A stretch of DNA of 64,000 nt, taken from the NCBI GenBank assembly GCA_025201375.1, contig JAIWZP010000057.1:62001-126000 (forward strand), in the 5' to 3' direction. Source of the DNA: Gongronella butleri. Its lineage: Eukaryota > Mucoromycota > Mucoromycetes > Mucorales > Cunninghamellaceae. The translations under genes were made by a program, and so were the position numbers. The notes under the pieces are model-generated. The model saw only the letters and a list, made by a program, of their open reading frames with translations. It was not told the origin of the DNA and did no database searches. How positions within the stretch are numbered: position 1 is the stretch's first letter; every line of letters starts with the position of its first letter. Shown here piece by piece: positions 38,082 to 49,385 of the stretch.

Positions 38082-38216
38082 CAGGATGGCGGAGCATGGT
38101 CTCATCTTTCAAGCAGGCGGAATAAAGAAACGAAGCGGCGCGTGAGCTGTCAATTTTTGGTTTCTTTTTCTTTTATTTTTTGACTTTTTCAGCACACACG
38201 CGTTTATAAGTACAAC

Positions 38217-39388
38217 ATGGTGAATATTGGTATTGTCGGTTCTGGTCTTGTTGGCTCTGAGCTTCTCCAGCAGCTCAAAGTGACGGGTGCGAAGCGTCTC
38301 AACGTTGTTGGTTTCACGACGTCGAAGAAAATGGTGCTTTCTGACACGGCGTATGCGCCTTTGGATCTTGGTCAGTGGAAGGAGGCGCTGCAACAGGGTG
38401 TTGCGGCGGACCTTGGCGTGTTTGCCAAGTATCTGTCGAGCGGCAAGGACCACGGCATCATTGTGGACTGCACAGCATCGGATAGCGTCGCCGAGTTGTA
38501 TCCGTCGTGGCTGCAGCTTGGTTTGAGCGTGGTCACGCCCAACAAAAAGGGCTTTAGCGGCCCTCTCGAGCTTTACAAGTCGATCAAATCGCTTTCTGGC
38601 AATCTCAATGGCTCGGGCAAGGCGCCATTTGCGTACCATGAGTCGACGGTGGGCGCTGGTCTGCCTGTGCTCAACACGTTGGCTGATTTGGTCAACACGG
38701 GCGACAAGGTGGTCAAGATCGAGGGCATTTTCTCGGGCACGCTGTCGTACCTGTTCAACAACTTCTCGAGCCTGACCGGCGGCAATGGCCAATCCTTCTC
38801 GGAAAATGTCAAGGTGGCCAAGGAGCTCGGCTACACGGAGCCCGATCCCCGCGACGATCTCAATGGCATGGATGTCGCACGCAAGGTCACCATTTGCGGC
38901 CGCCTCGCCGGCGTCGATCTCGACTTGTCCACGCTGCCCGTCGAGAACATTGTGCCCGGTCCTCTCCAGACCGTCGCGTCTGCTGACGAATTCATGGCCA
39001 AGCTGCCTGAATACGATGCTCACTTTGCCCAGATGAACGAGGACGCCAAAAAGGAAGGCCAAGTCCTGCGCTGCGTCGGTCTCGTCGATGTTCAGGGTGG
39101 CCAGAGCGGTGTCAAGCTCACAAAGTAAGGTTAAAAAAGAACAAAAATTCGTACCAAAGACCCCATTGGGGGGCGCCATCCTCACGTGTGTTCCCCCTCT
39201 CCCCTCTTTTTTTAAGGTACCCCGGCTCGCATCCGTTTGCTTCGCTCCAGGGCAGTGACAATATCATCAAGTTCACCACCGAATACTTCCCCAATGGCCT
39301 GATCATCCAAGGTGCTGGCGCTGGTGCCGCCGTCACGGCCTTTGGTATCTTTTCGGATATCCTCAAGGTGCAAGGCCGCGTCGAATAG
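38217..39388 (+). CDS. HOM6: Homoserine dehydrogenase
   Basis: Two exons, 38217-39124 and 39217-39388; 359 aa, the length of the monofunctional fungal enzyme (no aspartate kinase or ACT domain). The N-terminal Rossmann fold begins MVNIGIVGSGLVGSELLQQL. NKKGFSGPLELY carries the nucleotide-site lysines. The catalytic domain has the ESTVGAGLPVLNTL segment and EPDPRDDLNGMDVARK, with the catalytic Asp and Lys of the family. It reduces aspartate semialdehyde to homoserine, the branch point to threonine, isoleucine and methionine; cytosolic. The promoter has TGACTCA plus CCAAT, consistent with general amino-acid control. No part of the frame is missing. Confidence 0.97.
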
Positions 39389-39564
39389 ACAAAAATTAAA
39401 AATAAAAAGTGCGGCCGATTCTATCTAGTGAGATCGGGGCGCGTGCGGTTTTTTTTTTTCTTGGGTTACGATTTTAAAGGTGGTAAAAATTAAGGTTTCA
39501 ACGTGTAAGATCAAAATGGGAGAGGGGAAACGAGGAGAGGATATCGAGAGAGGCTAAAAGCAGT

Positions 39565-40580
39565 TCACAAAATAATACAAGAGGGAGACTTGGCATCTTG
39601 GTCCGTCTTCAAATGCACTAAAAAGTGAAAAAATCGCGCGTGATGAGGCATGGAGGCAAATCTCTTTACGTGTTTTGCGCATTACCAGAGACCGCGACGC
39701 GGCCAGCTTGGTCAAAGACTTCTCGGATGCCGCGGTTGTGCTTGGCGGAGCACTCTAAATAGAAAAAATAAGGTGAGAGGGGACCCAGAAATGCTGAGCT
39801 TCCACACTTTTTTTTTTGTGTGCGTTTACCAAGATAGCGCACGGCATTGATACTGCGTGCGACGCTCAATCCCTAGCGACACGAGAGTGAAAAGAAGAAA
39901 GAGGTCAAGTAGGAGTGGAGAGAGGAGGGAAGAAGCGAGTCAATTGAACCAATTGAGCACGGGCATGGTTTCTCCTTTTTTTTTTTTTCAAAGTGTGCAA
40001 TTACCTCTTCATACATGACGGGTGGCGATTTCATTTTCTTGACGCTGTCCTCATCGTCACGAAGGTCGCATTTCAAAGCGACCAGGATGATTTTGGCGTG
40101 GGGGCAATGTTCCAACACCTCGTCTAGCCAGCGATTGGGGATGTTCTCGAGCGAGTCGCGGCTATCGACGGCGTAGCACATCATTACGGCGTGCGTGTCA
40201 GCGTACGACAATGAGCGCAGACGATCGAATTCTTCCTGGCCTAAATCCAAGCCAATTGGCCCACACAATGAGCGCAAAATCTCGTTTTTTGTTTTTTTTC
40301 CCTCTTACCAGCAGTGTCCCACAACGACAATTCGACGGTCTGATCATCGACGGTCATCTCATGTACGTAATTTTCAAAGACGGTGGGCTCGTATACCTAT
40401 TAAATTAAAGTGGTGAGTCACCTGCGAGCTGTCCACACCTTTGGGACAGAAAAAAAAATCTACCTGAGGGAAAACACCTTTTGTAAAGACATTGAGAATA
40501 GAGGACTTGCCAATAGAGCCGTCGCCCACAACGACAAGTTTGCGATAAAGGGGCTTGTTGGCTTTGCCGCAGACAAACAT
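39565..40580 (-). CDS. Rho-family GTPase, RHO3-like
   Basis: Six exons on the minus strand: 40580-40464, 40396-40309, 40240-40005, 39872-39830, 39754-39686, 39617-39565; 201 aa. G1 is GDGSIGKSS (Rho3 normally GDGACGKTS). Switch I is [19 protein letters not shown]3 [17 protein letters not shown], and VALKCDLR the G4 base-recognition motif in its Rho3 form; G5 is ECSAK. The final 53-nt exon gives [17 protein letters not shown], ending in a CAAX box (CIIL) that predicts geranylgeranylation and membrane attachment. If the last intron (donor GTAATG) is retained, the protein ends [10 protein letters not shown] with no CAAX. RHO3 acts in polarised exocytosis and actin organisation. The 346-bp divergent promoter is shared with the RNA-binding protein gene. 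Confidence 0.93.
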
Positions 40581-40926
40581 GAAGAAACGAGAAAGAAAGA
40601 GAGTGAAAAAAAAAAGCGCCTTTCGCCAAATTGTCGCCCCTTTTTTATCTTCTTGTGCCTGCTCTTTCTTGTTTTTCGGGATTTTCAATCTCCGATGGGT
40701 AAGCCGCACTTCCGAAGAAAAAAAAATAAAAAGGCAGCTCGCCCTTTTGTTGTTGTTTCCTTTCCCTTTCCACCTCTTTGTAGAATCTTTGATCCCTTTC
40801 CCCTCTTCTTGACGCCTCTCGTCTCGTGTTCATAGCTCTTCTTCGTTTTTTTTTCTCTTTCTTTTTTTCTCTTTCTCTTTTTTTCCTCTTTTTCTTTCTT
40901 TCCCCCTTTTTTCTTCTCTCTCAGTC
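40581..40926. promoter_or_regulatory. Divergent promoter, RHO3-like / PUB1-like
   Basis: 346 bp between two divergent ATGs. The right third (about 40835-40925) is almost pure C/T on the plus strand, a pyrimidine-rich leader ending at the RNA-binding protein start. Confidence 0.5.
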
Positions 40927-42966
40927 ATGTCTGCCCCCGCTCAACCTGAAGTGTTCACTGTCTATGTTGGCAACATTGATCAACGGTAAGCTCGGCTCAT
41001 CTCATCCCCGATCTATTGCTCATCCGCTTCTCTTTCTTGTTTTCCATAGTGTCACCGAGAACATGCTGCAAGAAATCTTCGCCACTCTTGGTGTTGTTTT
41101 GCAAGTCAAGGTCATCACTCCCGTAAGGCCCTTGAAAAAGATATAAAAAAAAAAAAGAAAAAAAAAAAGGGAAATCGGACCAATAGGCTCACCTGACACC
41201 GCTTTTTTTTGCCATCCATTCCGCGCATTCTATAGTCCAAGCGCCATGTTTACGTAGGTGATCGAGCATGGGCGAGCACGCACGGGCGTATCGCACGATA
41301 AAAGACCACAAAAGACCAAGAGACGACAGGAATTGATCATCCCCTCTTTTTTTTTTTTTTTTTTCTCAATCGATAGAATGGCGTCAACTACGGCTTTGTC
41401 GACTACACTGACCGCCGCGCTGCCGAGCAAGCGATCAATGACATGAACGGCCGCAAGATCTTCAGCCACGTAAGACGATAAAGTATAGTGCGGCCCAACG
41501 GAACGAGTGATTGATCGCTTTTTTCTTGTTCGATTTTGCAGGAAATCAAGGTGAACTGGGCTCAGCCTGGTAACAACAGCAACAACGCCGCCGCGCCCGC
41601 CCCTGTTGCGACCAACAAGGAGGATACCTCTGCGCATTTCCACGTCTTCATTGGCGATTTGGCCCCCGAGGTCACTGACGAGATGCTCATCAAGGCTTTC
41701 ACCAACTTTGGCTCCATGTCGTACGTCCATCAAAAAATAGGGGTGTCGGTGGGCCCTCGTTTGGATCATTTGGCTGACATCTTGCTCCTTTTTTTCTTGT
41801 TTTTAGTGAGGCTCATGTGATGTGGGATGGCAACTCTGGCAAGTCTAGAGGCTATGGCTTTGTCGCCTTCCGCGAGAAGCCTGACGCCGAGCAGGCCATT
41901 GCCACCATGAACGGTGAATGGATTGGCAGCCGTGCCATCCGCTGCAACTGGGCTACCCAAAAGGGTAAAGGAAAAAAAAAAGGACGTCTTTATTGCTTTG
42001 GCGTGCAAATTGACACGCTTTCTTTTGCTTTTTTGTTCTTGTAGGTCAAACCGCCACGCCTCCCCCTCAACCCGGCCAGCAATTGCCCTATGAGGTCGCT
42101 GTCCACCAAACCCCCGCCTATGTCACCAGCGTCTACGTTGGCAACCTCGCCCCTGAGGTCACCCGTAAGCGAGCCCTCCCCCGCCCCTTCCTCTTTGATA
42201 GCACCACCACCGTCAATGGCCACGTGTGGCATCAATTGCGTCAATGGACCCCTTCTTTCACGGCATAATTTTGACATTTTCTGACAATTTTTTTCTCTAT
42301 TTGGCAGAAAACGACCTGTTGCACCCCTTCCAACGCTTTGGCTTTGTCCAAGAGATCAAGCTCCAGGCTGACCGTGGCTTTGCCTTTGTCAAGTAAGACA
42401 CTGAGAGTTAAAAAGTGGGATCAATGGCTTATGTATTTCGTTTTTTTTTCTTCTTCTTCTCTTTAGGATGGACACGCACGAGAATGCTGCCCATGCCTTG
42501 GTCCACTTGCAAAACATGAACCTGCACGGCCGCAATGCCAAGGTAAGCCGGTGATGGCACTCTAGCGTGATCAATTGGAGTGCTCATCTCCATTTTTTCC
42601 TTTTCTTTTTTTCTTAGCTTTCGTGGGGCAAGGACCGTCCCCCTGCGAACTGGCAATCGCACCACCACCACCACCATCACCACCACGGTGGCTACCAACA
42701 GCAAAACTGGAACAACAACCAAATGTACCGCGGTAGTAAGTGACAAACTCCAAAAAAACTTTTTTTTTTTTGCCAATTTCGACGGCGACGCGACGCGACA
42801 CAGTCTGGTTGACGCACTTTTCTTTTTCTTTCTTTCCCTTTCACCAGAGCCCCATGCTGGTCCTGGCCAGATTGCTGGCAACCCCGGCGTGCCTCCTGCT
42901 GGCTGGGCTCAGCCTGGTCAACAGCAACCCTTGTACAATCAATACAACGCTGGCGGCCACATGTAA
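40927..42966 (+). CDS. TIA1/PUB1-type RNA-binding protein, three RRMs
   Basis: Eleven exons: 40927-40985, 41050-41122, 41236-41253 (18 nt), 41377-41469, 41542-41720, 41807-41964, 42045-42164, 42308-42392, 42467-42542, 42618-42735, 42848-42966; 365 aa. RRM1 is VYVGNI...NYGFVDY, RRM2 VFIGDL...[12 protein letters not shown]3 VYVGNL...[10 protein letters not shown] run of nine His and a Gln/Asn/Gly/Pro-rich tail follow, a low-complexity region like the prion-like tails of TIA1 and PUB1. The family binds U-rich and poly(A) RNA, controls mRNA stability and splicing, and enters stress granules. The 18-nt microexon encodes SKRHVY in the RRM1 loop. Confidence 0.93.
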
Positions 42967-43513
42967 ACAAGCATCCTTGGCCATTCTCTTGCGTGCACGC
43001 TGTTCAATTTGCCCTCCCATTTCACCTCCTTCTCTTCACCCGCTCCCCCCTTCCCTCCACCCACATGACTAGTGCCCCCCTTTTCTTTTTTTTTTTTTTT
43101 CTTTCGCTTTTTTTCCCTTTTTTTTCTCTCTCTCTCTCTCACCTCACTATATTTTATTTTATGCCTCTTTTCCTCTGTTCAATCCATCCAGTTCCATCGT
43201 CTTTATTTATTCTCAAAATGAAATGTAAATACAGTAATTTGGCTTGACAAGGAAAAAAAATTCGTACAAACCGCATTCATGATTGCTTTACGGAATCCAC
43301 CACAAAATAAAACCATCCTTTTTCCTTTCTCTTTTGTCTTGTCGACCCAGTCTGCGATCAATTGGACTTTTCATTTTTTTTTTTTTTTTTTTATGCGAAT
43401 GACGATATGAATCGCGTGTTCATGGGAGCGTGTGGATTCTCCCCCATGGAAAAGCGCGGTTTATTTTCATGCTTGCATGTGAATTGCGATGAACAAAAGG
43501 GGGCAAGAAGAGG
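42967..43513. other. Convergent 3' region
   Basis: Space between the stops of the RNA-binding protein gene (plus) and the WD-repeat gene (minus). C/T runs are followed by AT-rich sequence with AATAAA-like words near 43308. One isolated TACAGTA is at 43230. Confidence 0.5.
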
Positions 43514-46500
43514 CTAGCTTGTCGGATGCGGGTGGAAGAGATTGACGACCTTGACGGAGCCGTCGCGCGAGCCAAGGAGACATGTGTTTGAGGCGTTTGT
43601 CCAGTCGACGGCGGTGATTGACTGGTAGGGATGCTGGGGGTCGAGCTGGAGCACGGGTCGTCCATCGGCGACGCGATACACGGTGCCGCGCGTGCCATCA
43701 TGCGACGCGTGGTGGCGACCGTGCTGATTCTGCTGATGCGGCTGTGCCGCGCAGAGCACGTGGTTCGTGTCGTCGGCAAACGCGACCATTTGCGCGCGTG
43801 GGACCATGGTCAGCAGCGATTGCGTGACGCCCTCCTCGGCCGTCGACGAAAACGACGCGAGACGCGCCGACCGCGATGAAGACACGGACGCGCGCGACGA
43901 TGACGACCGGTTGGACGCTGGGCGCACCGAGAATGCCGGCGACGACACGGATGGCTGCGGGTCCATGTGCAAAACAGCCGTCGTGAGCAAATTGGACACT
44001 GGCGTTGCTGTGGTCGCCGGTGCTGGCGGCGATGTCGACAGACCGGATGCCATGGACAAGGAAGGCGACGTTGCCGACGAAAGCGACAAGGACGAAGGTG
44101 GAAATCCGGGTAAAACGTGCGATTGCAGCTGTTTTCCAGGTTTGTGAATCGACCATTGGGCCAATGCACCGCCGTGATCAATGGTGTAAATCGAATTCTC
44201 GTCAAAGCTGAATTGTGCAGTGCATGCAGGCTGCTGAGACGGTAATTTCCACTCCATGATCGATTTCATCGTGCGCACATCTAAAAAAAAAAAAAAGTGG
44301 AAAAACACGCATGTCAGAAACACCCCAATGGTTCTTTCTGATTGCATTGTCATTACCAAAGATGCGCATGGTGCCGCATCCGTCGCCAGATACAAGCATT
44401 TGACCATTGTGGTTGTGTTTGATCGTGTAAATGTCCGTGGTCTCTGACGCGTCCAATTTGAAGATGCCCTAAAACAATCAAAAAGTGAGCAAGCGTGCCC
44501 AATTGGAAATAAAAGCGCGGTCCAATGGAAGAGAGTAGGGCTCGTTGACTCCCCTCGTCGTCTTTTTGCTTACTGAGGATGACAGGCTCTTGAGATTCCA
44601 CGCGACAAGCGCACCGTGTTGCTTTGATAACGGTTTCATCCGGCTACCTGATGCAGAACACACAATCACAGGCTCAACAGGGCTGGATGAGAGCTGCGTC
44701 ACCCTGCAGACATAAAAAAAAGACAACATATGAGCCGATTGCACTTTTTTTGCCAACATGGTGTTTCTCCAGCTTGTTTTTACCATGGGTATTTTTCGGA
44801 CGTGCCAAATTCCTGGACGACGGACCGATTTTCAGTGTTGTAGACGCGAATCATCCCGTGATCGGTCCCAAGAAAGAGCTAAAAAAAAAAGTAAAAGCGC
44901 GACGCGATCCGTTAAAGACCAGCCAATTGCACAGATATTTCCTTACAAATCGATCAGAACGCGCATCCCACGCCATGGAAAGCACGTTAAAGTTGTTGGT
45001 CTTTAATTTCTGCGGTGTCGTAGCATGACCCTTGTAGCTCCATATTCTAAAGCGCAAAAAAAGCAAAAAAAAAAAAAAAAGATCAAAAACCAGCCGAAGT
45101 TGCGTGTCATTGACGGCCACTCTCGCCTAATTCAGCGTGCTTTTGACCCCTTTGTCGTACCTAACAATGTTGTCCATGTCGCAGCTCGCGATGAGTGTGC
45201 CGAGAGTGGAGAATTTGGCATGGGTAATGGCAGACGCGTGTTCCGAGTATTCCTCTTGGCTGAGCACGACAAAGGGCTCGTCCTTGGCGTCCGGCGTGGT
45301 ATCTGAGGCAGCCGAGGCTGCCTGCGGGCTGTCATTGGTATCGTGCCCTGTCGCTGCTATGCCCGAGACCACCGACGTCAAGCTCGCGTCCTGTTGCTGA
45401 ATGGATGCCGCGCGCTGCCGCATCAACGAGATCCCGTCCGTCATTTCGCGCCGTGTGTCGTCAAGCTGTCACAAGAAAAAACAAAAAGAGCGTGTAAGTG
45501 CTCAATTCACACATCAAAAACGCGTCGCGTCACATTCACGCGCGCTTTTCACATGCCAGCCCGTGTCGCATCTCAATGCAAGTTCCCATGCACGTCAACA
45601 TTTGGTTTCTGCACCCCCAATTGAGCGCGTCGCGCTGTTTTTTTTACGCGCTTTTTCTCAGATTTTCATTTTTTTACCTCGACTTTGAGTTTTGCCACCT
45701 CATTTTCGCGTGACTCGAGCATAGCCTTAAGCTGATCCATGGAGGCGCGTAGGGATTCGATTTCTGATTGCTGCGATTTGCGCATTGTGCGATCAGCACT
45801 AAAGGTAAGTAGGCTTGGTAAAGCTACAGGCAGAAAAAGAGAAAGATTGAGCAAGTGATGCGGAGGGTGTAACGAGGGTCCAGTGGAGCCTACGCATGTT
45901 TTGAAAGATTGTGGCGAGAAAATTGTGTAGCGATGTCGTATAATTGTCGACCCATTGCTTGGTAAAAAAGGTTTCAAACGCAGGATCTGATGCAGGCTGC
46001 TTGATATAGGGCAAAGCTGCAAATAAAAAAATAGACATTAACAAATGCCATCACAGATCAAGCACGATTCCAATTTACTGAACCAAGGTGTCCAATCTGG
46101 ATTGCTGTGGAACTCCGCGCCATAAAGATCGAAAAATTCCCTGATCTTGTCGCGTTTCTTGTGCTGGATGGCTACAAGAATAATAAAAGATGAGACACGG
46201 GCATTGGCGGAAGGAATGGAGGCGCGATTGAACGGTATTTACCGTGGACGAGGTAGTGGCGCAAAAGGCAAAGCTCGAATTTCTTGGCCGTGCGCTGGAA
46301 ACGCGTATCCAGCCGCGAGAAAAAGCGCAAGTCCAAATACCGATAATAGTCCACGAGGCTCTGGATATCGCTGGACGTCACAAACGAGAGCAATTCCTCG
46401 AGAATTTTATCGACCTAGTCGTAAAACAACCGCAATACGCGTGAACGGCCCTCATTTCCACCCTCGTTCCTTTTCACCACCACCTTTACCTGGAACCCTT

Positions 46501-46697
46501 TATCTCGGTCTGTCCGGCTCTCCATGTCCAACGCACGAAACGTGCTGGTGAAGCCCCTAAACTGCAGCAACAATACGCCAAAACGTTAGAAAAGCGTGTC
46601 CGCGTCGGTCTTTTTTCTCACACGGCACACTCAATCCGCGCGCACTCACCAGTAAATACTCTTTGACAAGATCATCGACCTGATGAAGAGAGTTCAT
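43514..46697 (-). CDS. WD-repeat protein, WDR91-like
   Basis: Twelve exons from 46697-46650 through 46561-46490, 46414-46243, 46171-46079, 46016-45894, 45823-45678, 45465-45161, 45046-44947, 44878-44784, 44703-44574 and 44468-44357 to 44280-43514; 720 aa. The N terminus (VDDLVKEYLLFRGFTSTFRALD) is a LisH-like segment. Then come a helical region (DKIREFFDLYGAEFH, DPAFETFFTKQWVDNY), a coiled coil (about 200-260), a low-complexity linker and a C-terminal WD40 propeller (HASAITHAKFSTLGTLIASCDMDNIVRIW, MLVSGDGCGTMRIFDVRT, LLGSRDGSVKVVNLF). This order matches WDR91, an endosomal Rab7 effector that lowers PI3P during early-to-late endosome conversion. A long Ser/Ala-rich insert interrupts the propeller. 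Its C terminus lies in a single 767-nt exon. Confidence 0.85.
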
Positions 46698-49385
46698 GGA
46701 GCAGAGTACAAAACGTAGCTGGCACGTGAAGCAAAAGAAATAAAAAAAGGGGGGAGGCGGAGGTGCAAAGCAAAAGAGAGAGAAAAAAAGGGGGTGAGCG
46801 GGAAGAAGAAAAGCGTTTGAAAAAACAGGCGGGGTCTGGGCCCCTCCCCTTTTTCCCTTTTCGCAGTAAAAAAATTCAAGCCCAGAGTTGCACCGTGCCT
46901 ACAACCTTTGGTGCACCGTGCTCATGGTCGCAGATTCTCGGCAACCTTGAACATTAATCACTTGTACCGGTAACTTTTTAATTGCCAATCTATCCTGTCA
47001 TCTGCTTCTTTCCAAAGATGCCATCATTGAAAATAAACCGGCTGGTTGTGTTAAAACAAGCAAAACAAGTATAAACTTTTGTCTTTTGAGATATCACTAT
47101 TAGTTTTTTTGTTTGCAAACGCGAGAAAAAGAGCCCTCAAGTCATGGCACTGGATTGTCACATTCAACCATTCTTTTTAAAACTTTGCATCTTGACAGGT
47201 TGCGCATTAATTGCTCCTTTCGTTGTGTTGCACGCGGTTTTCAATTTTTTTTTTCCTCGTTGTATTCTTAAAAATATGCAGGATGATGATAGGAAAGCAA
47301 CTAACGCGTGTCACTTGGTCAACGAATCACTAGTTTCTTTCCTGCAGGTTGTAAATTCATCGACAGGCGATCAAAAAAAAAAAAAAAAAAGTAAAACAAG
47401 CCTATTCTGTATGTTCTTGATTCTCATCTAAGCTATCGCCACAGTTTCGCTGCATAGGATGCAACTTATGGAGGCGCAAAACATAGAATTAAGTCTGGCG
47501 CCACCAATAAAAAAGAATTATGCCGAGCAAAGCCTACAAATGCCAAAAACGCTCAATCAATTTGAATTTGCTTGCATTACAGTGATTAGATCTCTGCCAA
47601 GATTGCCATCTTTGGTTTTGCACCTCTCTTTTTTCCTCTGTGCAAATTCTGGGATCATTTGCATTCGTTTGTCCCGAGATGTATTACAAATGGTCAATTT
47701 TAGCAAAAATGGGCTGCAGCTTGCCAACCAGGCACCGCAGCGCTGCGAAACATATTGCAACGTGAAACGGCGAGCTAGAAACGCATAGTAGAACTTGACA
47801 TGCAGCTGTCAAAAGTCATTGTGGGCGCGCCACGTGCAAGACAATAAATGACCAGTTTTGAGCACGCGAGAAGAAATCGAAAAAGTAGTTTCGCAGAATG
47901 ACACCAAACGTGCACCCAAAGTGCACCCCATGGATAAACCGCGGAAAATGTCGTAAAAAATGGAGATCGATCTGCTCGTTGGGCAGAAATGAACGAAATC
48001 AGATAAGACTTCAACGGCGGATTGCACGAGAAAAATATGTTCATAGTGTCGCGCTAATGCGTCTATTAGCAAGAGATATGTCAAGTGCATGAAATTGATA
48101 AGGAACAGACGCCTGTAACTCGACATCTGACGCGGTTTTTGACGCGTCGAAAAGTGCCTATGATGTTGGGACCGTGTCAAACGTGGTCAAAGTTCACATT
48201 TTTCATTGATCACCGATGTGCACAGATGAAGCGCGCTATGCTCTTTCTGGTGATCTGAGTTTCACGGCTCTGTGGTCAATTTTCGTCGACTTTTCCTTGA
48301 GGCGAAAAAAAGAGGCAAATTGCAATTTACGCAAAAGCCAGTCAATGGACCCGCCTTTTTTATTGCATTTCTGTCGGTTAGGACAAGGGGTTCACAATAT
48401 GGTTGAATGGCGTGGCGATTTGCGGACCTATATTTCGCAAACTTTCAGCTCCTCGACTGTACCCCTTGGAAAATTCGCCATTTTGAAAATCGTCATTGCT
48501 CGCCATCTAGTGATCGCAGTGCCGCAAAGGTGGGCTCATTTGAACGAGAACCCTTTCAATCGTAGGCTCAAAGAGTGACTGTCCTTGAAGGTTGTAAAAT
48601 CATCGCCAAACGTCCAAAAATACGATTAAATGCCTCAATTGTGATATTCTCGACAAATAGCCATTATATCGCCTTATTTATTGCACAACAGAAGAGTAAC
48701 AGGCACCCTCAGTGTAATGCAGCAACTTTGATGTGCATCGAACACTCCATGCCGTGCTGTACGCTAATGATCCGCCCGAATACACTTTTTTTTGTTATTT
48801 TCGAAGCTGCAGCATCATCTGAAAAGTATCAATCTTGTATCTATTGACTTTCGAGAATATTCTGACGCACCCGTTATTTTTTTTAGTTCCATCGTCTTGA
48901 AATCACAGCATTTCTTTGTAAGAATAGTGCTATTGCTGTTGTCTCGATAATTCCGGGCATTCAGACTCCGAGTTTTGTTGCGTAGAACCAAATATATCAT
49001 GTAAAACATCGTTGAATTGGATTGTGTTATGGGTGGCTACATGGAGGACGGTTATTATTTTACATAGCATTCAAAAAACCAGAAAAAATGGCAGGTAGCG
49101 AAGTTTGAGGATAGGGGAAGGCTTGCCGCAGCAATTGAATCTCCGCCGCTTGAATGAAAAATGACAGGCGACAAGAAATGTACCACACCAGAACTCGCGC
49201 ACCAATGTAGGCAAAAAAAATCGTCATTTTGCGCCAGACGTTGTCTTTTTACATTTTACAGGTATAAGCGGCAAGACCAAACAAAGATTTACAATCATAA
49301 TGCTTTTATACGGGTGATGCTTTCTAGATGAGGATAGGTTTGGGGGAGCAGGGGCGGGCTGAAATGGGAAGGGGGGCATGAACGA
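46698..49385. other. Intergenic region with family-1 repeat
   Basis: Upstream region of the WDR91-like gene and downstream region of ELP1. It contains repeat copy B (47790-48580). A 95-codon frame at 47144-47431 (hydrophobic N-terminal third, Lys-rich end) has an ATG but no similarity or splice context, so it is not called. Nothing else was found. Confidence 0.5.
47790..48580 (+). repeat. Dispersed repeat family 1, copy B
   Basis: The best preserved copy. It has CAGCTGTCAAAAGTCATTG, GCGCGCCACGTG, GGGCAGAAATGAACG, GCGCTAATGCG, TGAGGCGAAAAAAAGAGG, AAAGCCAGTCAATGG, GAATGGCGTGGCGAT and AAAGGTGGGCTCATTTGAACG, in the same order as copy A and in reverse in C and D. No open frame. Confidence 0.7.

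Larger units (their letters stand above)
34798..38216. other. AT-rich repeat island, no gene
   Basis: After about 180 bp of ALA1 3' region comes a 49-base A tract, then about 2.7 kb with at least 15 copies of TACTGTA/TACAGTA and remnants of repeat families 1-3. The last 250 bp are the homoserine dehydrogenase promoter. No frame with coding character was found on either strand. Confidence 0.6.

Noticed and set aside
39666..39685. Stop of the RHO3-like gene at 39666-39668
   Set aside because: It gives a Rho protein with no CAAX box; a GTAATG donor and a downstream exon restore CIIL, so the later stop is preferred.
47144..47431. 95-codon ATG frame with hydrophobic N-terminal third
   Set aside because: AT-rich spacer between repeats, Lys run from an A tract, no splice pattern, no similarity recognised.
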